64,000 bases of DNA from Anthracocystis setariae. Its lineage: Eukaryota > Basidiomycota > Ustilaginomycetes > Ustilaginales > Ustilaginaceae. The translations under genes and the position numbers were made by a program. Of this stretch, positions 62,111-64,000 are shown piece by piece (the first letter of the stretch is position 1; every line of letters starts with the position of its first letter). The notes under the pieces were generated by a model. It searched no databases. It had not been told where the DNA came from and worked only from the letters and a program-made list of their open reading frames with translations. The stretch lies in the NCBI GenBank assembly GCA_928724745.1, contig CAKMXJ010000039.1, positions 1,233,685-1,297,684 of the forward strand, written 5' to 3'.

Positions 62111-63094
62111 GGGTTACAAGGGGATCTTGTGGTAGGGCTGAAGACATAACACCCCCTTCTCTGTGCATTACTGGATAGTGCTAGGTGAGTTTGGCTGAAG
62201 TCATTAAGTGGCCCTACGCAAGTTGACTATAAAAACAGGTCAGGGCGGGTCACCGAAAGTAGGGTCGGGACCCCGGGTCGAGGTAGGGTCTGAGAACTTT
62301 TTTTGGATTTTGAGGGATCTGATGCCGCAGGAAGGTGCGTAATGGTGAAATAGGAATGTATGCAAGAAAGCAGGGATGGGGAATGCATACTGAGGGTGTA
62401 GGGGCAGCAGAAGTTGAAAAACGGCCAAATCCAAAGGGGGGACCATGGGAGCATTTTGTGGACCAAAAAAGTGGCTTGGATGGACTGCATCTCTTAATGA
62501 CATACATGTCAAATGGTGCCAAATGGCTGTATCTGCAAGGTCAATGCTGTACCGGTTGCGGTTGCAGCTGGGTAGGGTGAAACGTGTTGGCCAGGCCCTA
62601 CCCCCGTAGGGTTGGACTCTTCTGGCATAATAAGTGGCCATTTTTTGATGTGCGCTGGGGTTCTCTGGCATGCAGGAGCCATATCAGACACTATCTAAGC
62701 AAGTTGTCTTCCAGGCCCTAGGGCTAAAATTTTTTGGGACCTGAACCTAGCCCTAGCCCTACCCTGGTCAGGTAGGGCCGACCTGAACTTGTATATTGAG
62801 ACACTGCTGTTTAATGTGCGGTGAGGCTCTCACACCTTCTAAAGATGATTCAACCACTTTGCAGGTCTGTCTGCCTCTTTTGGTCAGTCACCGGTAGGGC
62901 CACCAAACACCACAGACAGGAAGGTGTAGACGTGTATACTATTATGTATTGGAGCGACTATTTACATGGTCTAGGGGAAAAAACCCAGTGGGAAAAAAGT
63001 GCCCTAGACCCCACAACTATTTACATACGGAACACAGAACTTGGAACTTGGAACAGATCAGGGGAACAGGAGCTCATAATGCTGGGACTTGGCC
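62111..63094. other. Non-coding subtelomeric DNA between satellites and telomere array
   Basis: About 980 bp. It contains many GTAGGG, CCCTAG and CCCTAC words, for example GCCCTAGCCCTACCC near 62750, that resemble decayed telomere repeats in both orientations. The longest open frames (143 codons or less) have no recognisable domain and overlap on both strands. No gene is supported. Confidence 0.45.
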
Positions 63095-63280
63095 AGGGTT
63101 AGGGTTAGGGTTAGGGTTAGGGTTAGGGTTAGGGTTAGGGTTAGGGTTAGGGTTAGGGTTAGGGTTAGGGTTAGGGTTAGGGTTAGGGTTAGGGTTAGGG
63201 TTAGGGTTAGGGTTAGGGTTAGGGTTAGGGTTAGGGTTAGGGTTAGGGTTAGGGTTAGGGTTAGGGTTAGGGTTAGGGTT
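63095..63280 (+). repeat. Telomere repeat array, 31 perfect TTAGGG units
   Basis: Exactly 186 bp of uninterrupted AGGGTT, equal to 31 copies of TTAGGG, then a partial AGG. The G-rich strand runs toward the right side of the window, the orientation of a right-hand chromosome end. It is preceded by GCTGGGACTTGGCC and followed by TGCTGGTGTTACC. All six frames are open through it, which has no coding meaning. Confidence 0.97.
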
Positions 63281-63283
63281 AGG

Positions 63284-64000
63284 TGCTGGTGTTACCGTGG
63301 GAATGAATCCTTTTAACCTTAGCACAACCATGGTTATGGTATGGTGTTGACGTCCAGTAGACCCAAGGTCAAGGTACCTACAACCCACATCAACTACATG
63401 TCAAGCTTGGTCAGGTACATTTAACATGGACAAAGGTACTTCATTGTGAGGGAAAACCCCCATCTACTGGATGTGAGTGGGATGAAAAACCTCAGATGAG
63501 GTCCTGGAAACTATCCACAACTGGGGCTGAGGTATCTACAAGCGGGGTCTGTGTACAGTTGAACTAGGGTGAAGGGGAGGGAACTGGCTGGTAAGGTACC
63601 TTGTACACCAGTTCATAGTGGTTGCAAGTGTAGTAAAGTGCATGCCACTGACCTTTATCTGTGGTTCCATGCTCTGCCTGCACTTCAAAGTTACAAGAGC
63701 TCTCCCACGGAGGTGCTTCACACCGTAGAAATCTGTACTAATAGAACTTGTAGAAGGGACCCAAACGGAGGGTGTGTGCCAAGTCTGGCGTTAACAAGTA
63801 ATGCCGTTACCGAGATATTTGCGTTGAAGGTGTGGTGGGCTGATCACCCGGGGAAGAAAAAAAAAAGTTTTTGATCACCTCCAAATGGCTTGCTGTCTTA
63901 AGTAAACATGTAAAGGGGTGTGTAGAGGAGTATGTATGGCGTGGCTAGCCTTGAAAGTGCGTGGTTGCGGAGATATGGCGGTTCAAAGTTGGTCTCAGTG
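63284..64000. other. Non-telomeric DNA distal to the telomere array
   Basis: More than 700 bp follow the telomere array. It is unlike the cassettes, has no supported gene (frames up to 101 codons), an A-run at 63857-63865 and no satellite. It continues beyond the window. Confidence 0.5.

Noticed and set aside
63074..63388. Long frames with repeating dipeptides on both strands
   Set aside because: They are translations of the TTAGGG array, which has no stop codon in any frame.
1..64000. tRNA or rRNA genes
   Set aside because: I looked for A-box/B-box pairs and rRNA-like segments by eye and found none convincing. A covariance-model scan was not possible here.

Overview
The window looks like a chromosome arm running into a subtelomere of a smut fungus or close relative (Ustilaginomycotina). 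Genes are dense and mostly single-exon. Proteins are long, with low-complexity Ser/Pro/Gln-rich stretches. The few introns have GTAAGT/GTGAGT donors, the telomere repeat is TTAGGG, and the gene set is fungal: Sec66, Mss51, a CDC25-type RasGEF, a Zn2Cys6 factor and a TKL-like kinase carrying FKDVY in its Gly loop. I do not name a species.

1-51 kb is a housekeeping arm. In order it holds: a partial unknown protein; a small secreted-protein locus whose exons do not join in frame; a kinase with SAP-like modules and a WNK-like lysine arrangement; SEC66; an SH3/WW/RasGEF protein; a Ctp1/Sae2/CtIP-family DNA-end-processing protein; the ESCRT-I subunit Vps23/Tsg101; MSS51; a UDP-glucuronate decarboxylase; a NAPE-PLD-type phospholipase; a Zn2Cys6 regulator; the methylcrotonyl-CoA carboxylase beta subunit (three exons, the last with only 7 coding bases); CTF18; a CHORD-CS cochaperone; and a large tail-anchored coiled-coil protein with a CC1-box-like dynein-adaptor motif. 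Most neighbours are functionally unrelated, as is usual in fungi.

Three transposable elements with readable ends sit in intergenic gaps. They are a Tc1/mariner-like element (2883-4778, 81-bp inverted repeats, TA duplication), a PIF/Harbinger element (17460-20762, 13-bp inverted repeats, AAT duplication, broken transposase but intact Myb-like ORF), and a 5'-truncated LINE (28397-30366, 13-bp duplication, A-tail). The last two end within about 240 bp of the start codon of a host gene.

From about 51 kb the sequence changes character. A secreted protein at 51185-52396 is followed by non-coding DNA with repeated short hairpins. Next comes a 21/22-bp minisatellite abutting a zinc-finger protein gene (54655-57492) whose C-terminus looks like an OTU fold without its catalytic residues. 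A compact OTU protease gene with an intact Cys/His pair lies at 58167-58682 on the other strand. From 58.76 to 62.11 kb there are six repeat cassettes, each seeded by one to four TTAGGG-like units and mostly filled with a 68-70-bp satellite. A perfect array of 31 telomere repeats (63095-63280) points outward but is followed by 720 bp of non-telomeric DNA, so the window does not end at the telomere. The subtelomeric OTU/pseudo-OTU gene pair and the telomere-seeded cassettes are the most unusual parts of the window.
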